In this document: piece after piece, positions 1-10,847 of the stretch | How positions within the stretch are numbered: the stretch's first letter is position 1 | Layout of the letters: every line of letters begins with the position of its first letter | Assembly (NCBI RefSeq): GCF_958979055.1 | Contig: NC_084886.1 | Location: 7,082,154 to 7,146,153, forward strand | Direction: 5' to 3' | Source of the DNA: Alnus glutinosa | Taxonomy: Eukaryota > Streptophyta > Magnoliopsida > Fagales > Betulaceae | DNA: 64,000 nucleotides | Position numbers and translations under genes: made by a program | Notes under the pieces: model-generated | Told to the model about the DNA's origin: nothing | Databases searched by the model: none | What the model saw: the letters and a program-made list of their open reading frames with translations, nothing else

Positions 1-210
1 TAATTATCCTATTAAAATAAGGTTGCAAGATCTTGAACAGTTACATATTATATAACCAGTAAAACATGTAAGCTAATCCATCCTTAAACCATCCACATTC
101 CAAAAAATGTTCTGATTTAAGCACTGCAACTGCTGACCGAAGGCTTTTATTTGCTTGATATTGTATTAGTACTAGATAGAGCATAAATGCTGGTTTTAAA
201 GAAGGCTTAC

Positions 211-1809
211 TAGGGAAAATCCGAGACCAAGCAATTGAAAATCTGTAGGCATCCATTCCCATGTCCTTCATAAGTTGTATATCTTCCTGTTTGCCAAAAC
301 AAATGATTTACAACATTAATTGACCTATTTAAAGAAACAAAAAATGGTTTGAGGAGATTTACGTTATAACGGTGGAAATGATCCACAGCAACGTCGGCAT
401 TACTGAAATCAATTACTTTGCCTGTAACAGATCGAGTGCAAGGTAAACAACATTTAGAGCAGTCATCCAAAGTTGTATAGTGATCATATAACAGTTTACT
501 AAATAATATTACTATATGCCCCGTGTGTGTTTATAATTACTATATGCAACAATCATAATATAGTTACCAAAAGAATGTGAAAAAGTGTCCCAAACAGTCG
601 GTCCCCTCCCATCCTCCTTCACTGCTCCTTCATACTGCAAAGAAGACAATTCTGTCAATTTTAAGCTACAATTACATTTCTTTTATTATTTATATTAACT
701 AGCCTAGCTATAATCCGTGCTATGTGAGGATTTTTCACTATTACTTTATTTTATTTTGTGAAAATGTCTAAGAGAATAATATAAATAATAGGAAAAACTT
801 CACTTATATATAACTCCTAATCTTTTATCACTTTTACAATTAAGTACTCAAATTTTAAAAAGTGTCAATTTAGGATATTCATCTTTCAATTTTTTTCAAT
901 TTCAACCCTCCGTTAGAATTTTTCGTTAAATCCTATCAAAATTCCTAAAATAACCCTGTTTTTTTTAAAAAAAAAAAAAATCATAAAAATTTGAAAGATT
1001 CAAAGATGGATTTTTTTACAAATTCCGTTAAATTCTGACCAACACATAAATCCTTGCAATTTTTTCTTTCTTTCTTTTCCTAAAAAAATATTAGGGATCT
1101 TTTGGAAATTTTGACATAATTTAATGGAAAATTCTAACGAATTGTTGATATTGAAAAAAAATGAAAGATGATTACCCTAAATTGACACTTTTTAAAGTTT
1201 GAGTATTTAATTGCAAAGAGATCAGGAGTTATAAGTGAAGTTTTCCTGAAAAAATAATAATGAAAATTTTTATATTAAGGAATTCAATAAATTTAAATAA
1301 ATGTTGATTTATGCCATATTTGTGTGTGTGTGTGTGTGTGTATTAATGATTGTTTAAAAAAAAATTAAAAAAAAAAAACAAGAGTAATGATTCACTACCA
1401 CCTTTTAATACAACTTTTCACCACCTTGCTTATGTGGCAAGGTGGTCCCCTACTACTTTTTAGGTTTTAAAAATAAAATAAGGTGGGGGACCATCTTGCC
1501 ACATAAGCAAGGTGGTGAAAAGTTGTATTAAAAGGTGGTAGTGAATCATTACTCAAAAAACAAAACAAAAAAGTTGCCACATAAGCAAAGGTGGTAAGGA
1601 GTTGTATATTGGGTGGCAATGTATTATGAGTAATGATTCACTACCACCTAAATATACAATTTTTCACCACCTTGTCTATGTGGCAAGGTGGTCCCCCACT
1701 TTAATTTATTTTTAAAAAATAAAAAAACTCAAAAAGTAGTGGAGGACCACCTTGCCACATAGGCAAGGTGGTGAAAAGTTGTATATTTAGGTGGCATTGA
1801 ATCATTATT

Positions 1810-1884
<75 letters not shown>

Positions 1885-3128
1885 GCTAGATATTATAATT
1901 CTATCCAACGAGGCTGATGTGGCACTCCTAACAACCCATTAATTAATTATTGATAAATAAAATTAAAAAAAAAAATCCCATAGTTGACTTAAAGTGCCCA
2001 TCAATATTATTGGACAATTGTAAGATAAAATATAGTATCTAGCATATATTACTAATATGTGTGTGTGAGAAATTTTAGAAACTATATTTTTATTTTACAA
2101 TATTAACCCGGGACGAAATTGAAAATTCAAATTTAAGGGGGTTGAACTGTATAAAAGAAAAATTCAAGAGCCAAAATATGAAAAATTAAGACCTAAATTA
2201 TTTTTTTCTAACAAATTTAAAGATTAAAAATATTTTTTTAATAATATTTTTAGAGCTGGGGCTGAAGGGGGCCATGACCCCCATCACCAACTCCCCTTAA
2301 TTAGTTTTGTCACTAATGTTAACGAGTTAGTCTTAATCAATCATATTACAAAAAAATTTCAAAAATTAGTTGAGAACAAATCCGTATTGTAGGATAACAA
2401 ATTCATTGGGATAACTATTCCAAATAATAGACTCTTACCAAACAAAGTAATGACTAATCTATAGGAAGATCATTCTATTCAAGAATTCTATTTCGTGAAC
2501 CAAACGAATGTTAGCTTCATTTGGTACACAGAATGGAATTATTACACTTCTCATATATATTGGTACTAAGACCTCGTTTGGTACGCAGAATGAATATTCA
2601 TTTTAAAAAATGAATAGTTATTACTGGAAATAAAGAACGGTGGAATAGAATAGTTATTCATATTCTTTAGTTTGATGACATCACATATACTATTGTGGGC
2701 ACCACTTGAGTTGTTGGTTTTAAAAATTACCTTTTTATCAAAATTTAATAATGATTAATTCACAAGCCCAAATATAATTTTAAAAACTACGTTATTATTG
2801 GATGAAGACAATGGAGATTTTTAGAAATAGAGTAACTTAAAAATATTTATGCCTATTTTTTGGATTTTAAATTTTATTTTTATAAAATTTCCCCGAGAAA
2901 TTGTCCAAGAAAGTTATTCACTCGCGAAATCCAAGGTTGAAAGATGGAGAAGAATTGAAAAAAACAGGTGTTCTTAACGGTATATTTCCCCCTGTCATCC
3001 CTGTTTTTTGGTACTTCGAGAAATTGTGGCTTTTGCCCACCGGTTCTAATCATAACCGAACAACACTCTACTTGACGAAAATGCCCTCAGAGAGAGAAAC
3101 CCAGAAAATAAATCCAAGAAAAATAATT

Positions 3129-3170
<42 letters not shown>

Positions 3171-3699
3171 AGAAAAACGTTTCCCCAAGCCCATTCTCAT
3201 CTCCACAGTTCGTATTACTTTTTTCTCTAAGCGTCCCTCCCCAGTTCGTACGTATCAGTTTCTGAAGTGGAAAAACACCAATGTTCTAAGAGCCCTTGAA
3301 TCGAAGATTGAGAAAAGCAAATTAAAATGAATTCTTTTTCTTAAACTTTGAACATTAACTATCGATATATTCTTTATCTAGTCAAGGTTGCACCTGTCAT
3401 GTATGAAAAATACGCAGAAGAAAAGCACCAAACTATCACATGTAAACCAGACATTTCGAAGTCCAACAAGACATAAAAAGGTGTGATTTTTTTTTTTTTT
3501 TTTCCAGTGAAGGAAAAAAAAAAAAATAAATAAAACAAAGGAGTGGGACAGGACCAACCTGGAAAGCAGAAGAGGCGGTGCCAAAAACAAAACCCTTTGG
3601 AAAGCTTGCTCTGCTAATATCTGACAAACACGTCTGGATCCTACAAACCACCACCACCACCAGTATTACCAAAGCAATGCCTCTTCTCACTCTCACCAT
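211..3699 (-). CDS. BGLU40: Beta-glucosidase, GH1 family, 5' part (BGLU40-like)
   Basis: Partial gene cut by the left edge. Coding exons on the minus strand: 3699-3559, 634-568, 421-363, 286-211; together 343 nt (114 codons plus one base), in frame throughout. Residues 7-25 form a hydrophobic signal peptide, then comes the GH1 N-terminal signature [15 protein letters not shown], the [16 protein letters not shown] block, and [25 protein letters not shown], which lines the start of the family's barrel. GH1 enzymes hydrolyse beta-glycosides using two glutamates; both lie in later exons outside the window. The 76-bp fourth exon is a typical plant GH1 exon size. Intron 1 is unusually large (2,924 bp) because of inserted MITEs. 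A TATA-rich stretch (about 3745-3770) lies only 50-70 bp upstream of the ATG. The signal peptide suggests secretion. Assignment to BGLU40 rests partly on gene order beside the CobW, 14-3-3, EAF7 and PPR genes. Confidence 0.88.
791..1246. mobile_element. MITE with long terminal inverted repeats in BGLU intron 1
   Basis: The left end begins GGAAAAACTTCACTTATA and the right end is its near-complement. The match extends about 90 bp inward, through the segment around GTGTCAATTTAGG on the left and CCTAAATTGACAC on the right. The 456-bp element codes for nothing and is AT-rich inside. The flanks share an AAATAATA-like string, so an 8-9 bp target duplication (Mutator-like) is possible but blurred by the AT-rich context. 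Confidence 0.7.
1382..1554. mobile_element. Foldback MITE, copy 1
   Basis: This is an almost perfect hairpin: the 70-bp left arm starting GAGTAATGATTCACTACCACC is repeated inverted at the right end, with about three mismatches, around a 30-bp AT-rich loop. There is no coding capacity. It lies in intron 1 of the beta-glucosidase gene, directly beside two more members of the same family. Confidence 0.85.
1574..1627. mobile_element. Half foldback MITE, truncated copy
   Basis: About 54 bp matching only the right arm of the neighbouring foldback elements (GCCACATAAGCAAAGGTGG followed by a GTTGTATATTGGGTGGCA-like tail). It sits between the two complete copies and has lost its left arm. Confidence 0.6.
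1628..1810. mobile_element. Foldback MITE, copy 2
   Basis: The 183-bp hairpin starts GAGTAATGATTCACTACCACC like copy 1 and ends in the imperfect inverse (GAATCATTATTC). The arms are about 75 bp and the loop is AT-rich. Sequence differences from copy 1 (AAATATAC against TTTAATAC in the arms) show a distinct insertion or subfamily rather than a recent tandem duplicate. Confidence 0.82.
1814..1880. repeat. (TA)n followed by (GA)n microsatellite
   Basis: A run of about 16 TA units (1814-1846) passes directly into 17 AG units (1847-1880), placed between two MITEs in the beta-glucosidase intron. It should be highly length-polymorphic. Confidence 0.95.
1883..2045. mobile_element. Short TIR MITE
   Basis: The ends are ATGCTAGATATTATA and the inverse of ATGCTAGATACTATA (14 of 15 identical), enclosing 163 bp of non-coding DNA. 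This is the fourth MITE in the same intron. Confidence 0.6.
2046..3558. other. Remainder of BGLU intron 1
   Basis: AT-rich intron sequence. It holds an uncharacterised relic at about 2150-2300 (a CCCC/GGGG-rich stretch around GGGGCTGAAGGGGGCC), two copies of a TTTGGTACnCAGAATG motif near 2520 and 2580 that look like the end of another worn MITE, and a poly-A run at 3133-3168. I see no exon here. Confidence 0.5.
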
Positions 3700-4498
3700 T
3701 GTAGCTGCTCAATGGATTTCTGATGGCGGAGAGACAGAGAGAGGTTATATATATATATTTATATATATTCGGTCCTGCAGGCACCGGACTAGGACTGGTT
3801 TGGATTTAGAGGAAGAAAATAATTCAACTGTGAGAGATATATATAAAGAAAGAAAAGAAATATTTCAACCTGTACACGGACTGATACTGGTTTGGATTTA
3901 TTTATAGAAAGATAGGAATGGTGAGAGAGATTGGAAGAGAGTAGAGTAGTGAGACAATGTGAAATGGGTCGTTGGGTAATCATGATGGTTTGTGTGCACA
4001 TAATCCTAATCATAATGTACGCCGCTACAAAAGATGGTGGCTTTTTGGGTTCGGGTTCGCCTGACGGCTGTGTGAATGCAAAGTCCCCATTTCACACGCT
4101 TTCTTACGATAATAAGCATCCACCGTCCACGGGGTTGCTTTGCTTTCATATATGTATAGGAGTGTGCTTTATTTTTGTTGCTTTTTCTTGTTATGGAGTT
4201 TGAGATGACATTGTTTTTTTTTTTTTTTGGATAATACGTATGTGATTCGCCGGCCACAGTAGCTCTTCGGGAACTTGTGCTCACAGGAATTGGATTTGTC
4301 ATCCCACTCGACAATCTGGAGCGTGATATCTGTGTGGCTAGCAGTGGACATGCTCTCTGTCATGGGCCCGTCGCAATTTGTGTGAGCGTTAGTTCCCTTT
4401 GCACCAGCGCGCGTGAAAACTTGCACCCTGAAAAGAAAGTAAGAGTATCAATTCAGTGGAGGAGCTGGATTCTAATGGCCAGCTAGCTGGCCCACACT

Positions 4499-4536
<38 letters not shown>

Positions 4537-5584
4537 CAGTTTGATATGCATGGCATGGACCATGGTGGCATGCATGCATATGCGAAGCAATTACGAAAGG
4601 AAAATGATCGTTACACTTTACCTGTACAATTTGTGCACTTATACCAGATACAATAAAGTGGGACTTACACACTGAGTTTCACTTTCTTGTGTCTGATGTG
4701 AGTGCAAAAATTATGCAGCATGAATGTAACAATCACTTCTCATTACAAAATAACGAAAAACAGATCGAGCATCATTATTTGTCAAAATGGTGAAAGATCA
4801 TTCGTCATGAATGATCCTTAATTAGTTAGTAACGAACATATATACCTAGCGTCTACGTACGTGTTGTGTCTCAAAGGGGTTCAGTTACGTATATACGTTC
4901 TTTTTTATGGCGATAGTAACGATATATAGTATGAGTATGAGACACTTCATGTTTTTCTTGAGCCAAAGTACCAAAAGGAAAAGACGCCGTAAATCTATCC
5001 ATTTTAAATTCTAAACATAATTTCAAATAAAATTGATAGGAACCGTATATCCTAGGTTTGAGGAGTGTGACGTGGTACAAATATACGTACTAACCACTTC
5101 ATTGACACAAATAGCTTCTTTAAAAACATGATTGACTAGGAAGCGACATCCCGTGTCATTGGCAATGTGGCTGTCGTGCACTTAATTCCTTAATCTTAAT
5201 TATTTCCACACACCGCCGCCCTCTGGCCCCTCCCCAATGATCATCAACTTAATTTTTTGATTAAGTTGTGAATAGAAGGGTTAGCAAAACGGTAAATTTT
5301 TCTAATATTTTAAAAGGACACATTATTTCAAAGGAGGCCGATATCTTTTATTAAGGGTGTACGTGAATGAAAATATTAATAGTTCACATTCTCTATCCGC
5401 ATATATAAATACGGATATATAACAATTTTAAGATATACAGATGGGTTATTAACCGTTTCTACATACACTTTATATATAATATATATTTTTTATATAAATT
5501 ATATTTAATAAATTCACCAAACTAACATCGTTTTGGTGTTTAATACAAAAATGATGTCGCTTTAGATTAAGTATAACGTATGTT
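3700..5584. other. Upstream region of the beta-glucosidase gene
   Basis: Divergent intergenic DNA. A 24-bp direct repeat (3785-3808 and 3877-3900, two mismatches, core ACTGGTTTGGATTTA) lies 90-200 bp upstream of the ATG. A (TA)n tract occupies 4503-4532. No supportable coding sequence: the short open frames lack family motifs. Confidence 0.5.
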
Positions 5585-6176
5585 CTTTGGTTGGTGTTTA
5601 AGAATAGATTTACAACTGGAGATCAAATGCTTGCATGGAAGTATAAGGGCGACACTGCTTGTGTATTTTGCCGGAATGGTATAGAGAGTAGAAATCACTT
5701 ATTTTTTGATTGTGGGTTTTGTTCTCGCTTATGGCAAACTTGTATGGAACGGTGTAATATACCGAATCCTCCTAATGATTGGGAGGATATTCTTGAAGAA
5801 GGGTGTCGAAGCTGGAGGACGAAGGCCATGAGAGGGGTTCTTTGTCAGTTGGTGCTGAGTGCCACTGTTTTTGAAATTTAGAAGGCTCGTAATGCTATTC
5901 AGCATGGATGACAGATCAAAACTGAAGAACAGATATTGAAATCTATCATCTGGGAAGTCCGGTATAGAGTTTCGGGGAAGATAAATTTGAACTGGAACAT
6001 TGATGTTAATGTTTTGGTTTAATCAGGTTGTTAGTTGGTAGATGAGTTTACAAAAGTTTCCTCTGTTTTGTTTGTGGATTAATTGTTTTGTCGGTGTTTG
6101 TACAGTACTATTCTTTTTGTTAATATCAATTTATACTTATTCATAAAAATAAAAAAAAAAAAAAGAAAAAGAAAGA
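5585..6176 (+). mobile_element. 5'-truncated LINE (RT zinc-binding domain remnant)
   Basis: A frame from about 5591 to 5881 encodes the zf-RVT domain that ends plant L1-type LINE polyproteins: FKNRFTTGDQMLAWKYKG, then a Cys-x2-Cys and His/Cys pattern (CVFC, NHLFFDCGFCSRLW). A stop at 5879-5881 interrupts it; the frame resumes as KARNAIQHG. The 3' end is an A-rich tail (about 6147-6176). The element is flanked by an almost perfect 12-bp target duplication, ATAACGTATGTT (5573-5584) and ATAACTTATGTT (6177-6188), which fixes its limits. It is dead: no endonuclease or catalytic RT remains. Confidence 0.85.
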
Positions 6177-6647
6177 ATAACTTATGTTTACATTGGTTTG
6201 GTTGGGTATGATGCTTTATCTTGGAACAATTTAGCAAAAAGACAACAGTAATGTGAGATCAATATATTTTCAAAAGATTAGGGCTTAAAAAAAAAAAAGA
6301 GCCAAAAATAATAAAAATCGGCACATTATTTTCAAAATTGTTTAAAATAAGTCATAATAAGACCCAAAAAATGCCTAAAAGATTAAAATAAGCCAAATAT
6401 GCGGATATCGGATAATAATTGTAATGACCGTGGGGATGCGTATAGTAAAAAACACGACGCAGATGAGGATATGTAAAAGTATTATCTGTATTTTGCGGAT
6501 ATTGTTACAGATATTGCGAATAACTTCATTCTCGTCTGCATGTACACTCATTTCTTTTATGATAAAAGTAATTTGTCATTTTTAGACACGTTAGTTTATC
6601 AAGGCGCATGCGACTATTAAGAATTCTCTCTTTGATTTAGCATAAGA

Positions 6648-6705
<58 letters not shown>

Positions 6706-7589
6706 TCAGACGAGTACCAATCAATTTATTAAGATAATATTATAAAAAAATTGTAAGTTAATTAATTTTTGTAACAATGGGTATCAAGTTTAGCAATGAT
6801 TAAGTATTGTCCACGTCAAGTGGTAGGGGTGATATTTCAGTGCACGTTGCTTTGATTAGATAGATATATGTCGTGAAAATGAATATTGGGGTAGCTAAGA
6901 ATCTTTAGATAGGAAAAATCCTTTGTCTTATAATTACTTTATCGAGCAAAGGTAGTCTAAACTTTGAAGCAAATGAAACATATATACCACGTGGCCATCG
7001 TTGGTAACTTGGTGAGGTGCTAGAAATTAATTTAATTAGATTCATTGTCTCTTTCTGCTATTTTGTTCTTATGTACACTTGTGATTGAAAACACAAAATC
7101 AGAAGAAGAAGAAAAAATCAAAACAAAATTATAATTAAAAAACAAAAACACAACAAAACAAAACCCCAACTGTACAAGACGGATATTCATAAGTTCAGTG
7201 GGGGTAGTCAAGATTCTTCTATGGGATATATATCTTAAGATTGGTCTCTTCAACTTTCAACAATATAATTCATTCTATCTCCGCTGATATTTCGTGGTCA
7301 TCTCAAAAAGTCAATAGAAATATAAATTTTTGTGTTCATTATGTAATATGATACATTGGACCGCAGCCAGATTCAAAACTGGCAGCATTCCCATCAACTC
7401 TCGTGTTCTCTCAATTCCAATAATTAGCTAGCAGAAATGATCCTCCCTCATTTCGAGCTTTACAGTAACTATAATATTGTATTTTGTTTACGTTAAGCCA
7501 ATAGTTTGTACTTTGTAGTTCATTTTCTAGTATCTATTAAAAAAACAGAAAATCAAAACAAAACTTCTATTGGGAGATCAAATTAGTGA

Positions 7590-7623
<34 letters not shown>

Positions 7624-7907
7624 CTTATGCAATTGATATAATTTATTCTTGCTATAAGTTAACAGAAGTATATGTACAAGCTAAGTGAAAAAATACAAAT
7701 TAAACTTACTTAGATGCATGTCATAATTTTTTATTTGACAAACAACTTAACAAGTAATTACCGATTCTCTATTTTTTTTTTTGTTATAAAAACAAAAATA
7801 AAACCGAACAAATAACCAGAAAAAGAAAAGGAAAAATAAGAAAACCATTGCACCACAATCAACATAATGTGCTTATGAAAAAAAAAAAATCATCATAATG
7901 CTCCCAG

Positions 7908-7940
<33 letters not shown>

Positions 7941-9377
7941 AACAACAACAACATGAATGAGACTTGGCACCGAGTCAACGTACGTAACAATTTAAGTTGT
8001 CTTGTGTTGTTTGTCAATGTGGGTGTACGTGGCTTGTGCAGTTGAAGTACAAATTAAAATATATACAATGAGATTAGTTAAGAGAAGAAGCTAAGAAGAA
8101 GAGAAAGATGAGGAAGATGAAGAAAAAGATTAGAACTAGAAGAGAAAGATGATTTTATCGAATATCAAATCTTCTACAGACTTTACTCTTATGTAATATG
8201 TATATTTTAGTTTTTTTACACTTTTTTCTTGTAGAAAAGAGAGAGAGAGAGAAAATGAAAAAAAGGGGGCACAAAGAAAATGAAAACCGAAAGAAAAAAA
8301 AGAAAAGAAAAGAGCCGAATTAATGAAAAGAAAATGAAGCTACGAAGAACAGTAGTAGTCGAAAAAATAGTGATAAAGAGTGTCATATCATGTTTTGAGA
8401 TGGCCATTCTATATATATAATTTATTTTTTCAAGGGGTCGGGCTATCATATGTTTTTTAAATGAAAATTTCGGTGGTTAGCCTATGAGCTATTAAGCTTG
8501 GGTTTGATTAGCTTAAAGGTCCATACAATATTTATTGAACTAACATTACTAATATCAAATATATGCTAACAGGAAAGTACCATTACTCAACAAATCTTCT
8601 ATTCAATGAAGAATCCTTGACATTCTTGAACAAGCTATACACCCTCCTGAGATTGAGAACAATGGGTTTGATTAACAAAACTTTTTAGATTATATGCTTT
8701 TTATATTTTTGGTTGTGATGTGATATAAAGATAAAAATAGTTTTGAGTATTTTGTGAGTATATCATATTTTAAATTGTCTATATATTAATAATTTTTTTT
8801 TGTCCTTCTAAAAAAAAAATCCTAAAAAGCATCGCCAAACGGGCACGGGCTGAAGTGCTATGATGGGTGTCCTTCCTCATGTGAAGTTAGATTTGGTTCA
8901 CTGTACAAATCCTTAAGCACATTTTATAGAATAATTCTAAAAGTTATTCATGTGTTCTTAAAAAAATGACGTGACTTTTAAAATTATTATTTGAATAAAA
9001 TTCAATAGTAATCAATCACAAGCTCAATAATAATTTTAAAAGCTATATCATTTAAAAAAATAAACACAAAAATAACAAAAGAGTAACTCATAGTATTATT
9101 CCATTTTATATGATGCCTTCGTTTTCGAAGAGGAAATAAATTGAGGGAAAAAAGAAATAGAAAAGAAAACAACGACCATGCGTAAAATGAGTAATCAATG
9201 GACGGGCCGGGCCGGGCCGTCTGCGATAATTGGGCTTCTCAATGGCTGAGCCTGGGCTGACATTTTGAGGCCCAACCATTGAAAGCATCCGTTCCCATTT
9301 TTTCTTTCTACTTTTCTTCGGTACTTGAGTATAAATATAAACAAAGGCTTCACACAGATGGAGCAATGCGATAGAAA
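6177..9377. other. Intergenic region upstream of the CobW gene
   Basis: AT-rich, with a (TA)n microsatellite at about 6651-6704, another at about 7592-7614 and a poly-A run at 7909-7939. A purine-rich AGAAGAAGA stretch occupies 8080-8150. Close to the CobW start there are GGGCCGGGCCG and GGCCCAACC motifs (about 9200-9280), the latter of the TGGGCC (site II) type common in housekeeping promoters, and a possible TATA box at 9330-9337, 41-48 bp before the ATG. No gene seen. Confidence 0.55.
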
Positions 9378-10813
9378 ATGGAGGACGACGAAGAACAAGA
9401 AGAGGCGCCTCTCGCAGTTCAAATTGAAGAAATATTGGAACCCTACCCCCACGAACAATTCAATTCAAGGCGACCGGAAAACGACGACGTTTGCGTCGGG
9501 GTCACCGTCATCACAGGCTATCTCGGAGCCGGAAAATCCACTGTAAAGCTCTCAAGCTGCTTAGATTTTTGCATTTCTAAAAACTTTTGGAACTCGGTGA
9601 TTTATTTAATGTAGCTGCGATGAATGATTTTGCACTCAGCTGGTGAATCACATACTGAATTCGCAACACGGGAAAAGGATAGCGGTGATCTTGAACGAGT
9701 TCGGTGAGGAAATTGGAGTAGAAAGAGCGATGATCAACGAAGGAGATGGCGGCGCGCTTGTTGAAGAATGGGTTGAGCTAGCAAATGGTTGTATCTGTTG
9801 CACTGTCAAGCACAGTTTAGTTCAAGCGCTTGAGCAACTTGTACAGAGGAAGGAAAAGTACGCTTTTACTCATTAGCTCGATTATACGATGTGTGATTTC
9901 TTCTTTTGTTTTAATTCGTGTATTTTAAGCGTAGACTTGATCACATTTTACTGGAGACCACGGGGTTGGCGAACCCGGCTCCACTTGCATCTGTTCTTTG
10001 GTTGGACGATCAGCTGGAATCAGCGGTCAGGCTCGATTCGATTATCACCGTAAGTTTTATTCTATGATTTATCTATTCATTTTATGATTTTACTGTATAA
10101 TTAGACATTTGGTATCGTTGTTTTGTCGAATTTGTGTACTTATTCTTGCTAATAGATCATTTGTATCATTATGTAATAGAATTTGATGTTACAAAATTAG
10201 ATGTGAGATGGAGAACGAGATAAGATAAAGCTTATGAGTTTGTGTACCATAATATGTATCCTATTTATATATCAGGGCTTCCTCTTCCGCTAAGTTTTGG
10301 CATTTGAAAGCTGGATTGTATTGTTTATTGCTATGTATTTGAGTACCTTTTGATTTATCACTGATTGATGCCTTTTTTTTTACACTTGTTTATTTATCAC
10401 AAATTTGAATTTCTTTCTCGAGTTTTTGTAATCTTGTTCAGTTACTAGCTACCTTTCTTACTTGTCAATATCTTACTTTGAATAATATGCTGTTTTTAAT
10501 AGGTTGTTGATGCGAAAAACCTTCGTTTTCAGCTCAATGAGCGTCAAGCGTCATCTTCATTTCCTGAAGCCTTTCTTCAAATAGCATTTGCGGTAATGAT
10601 CTTGTTATTACACTGTCATGGCTAATTTTGGCTACAAAATGACTTTTTCTTTTTGGTTTTGAAAAAACCAACACTTGCAGCTGTGATTTATCTTATATTA
10701 TTAATATAACCAATGCGTGGTCTTTTGCTTCTCTTTCTTTGTTTTCTTTTCATTTGCAATTTTAGGTTGATTTGATGGATATAGTCTAGTATTGAGCACT
10801 TAAGAGACTTTTA

Positions 10814-10847
<34 letters not shown>

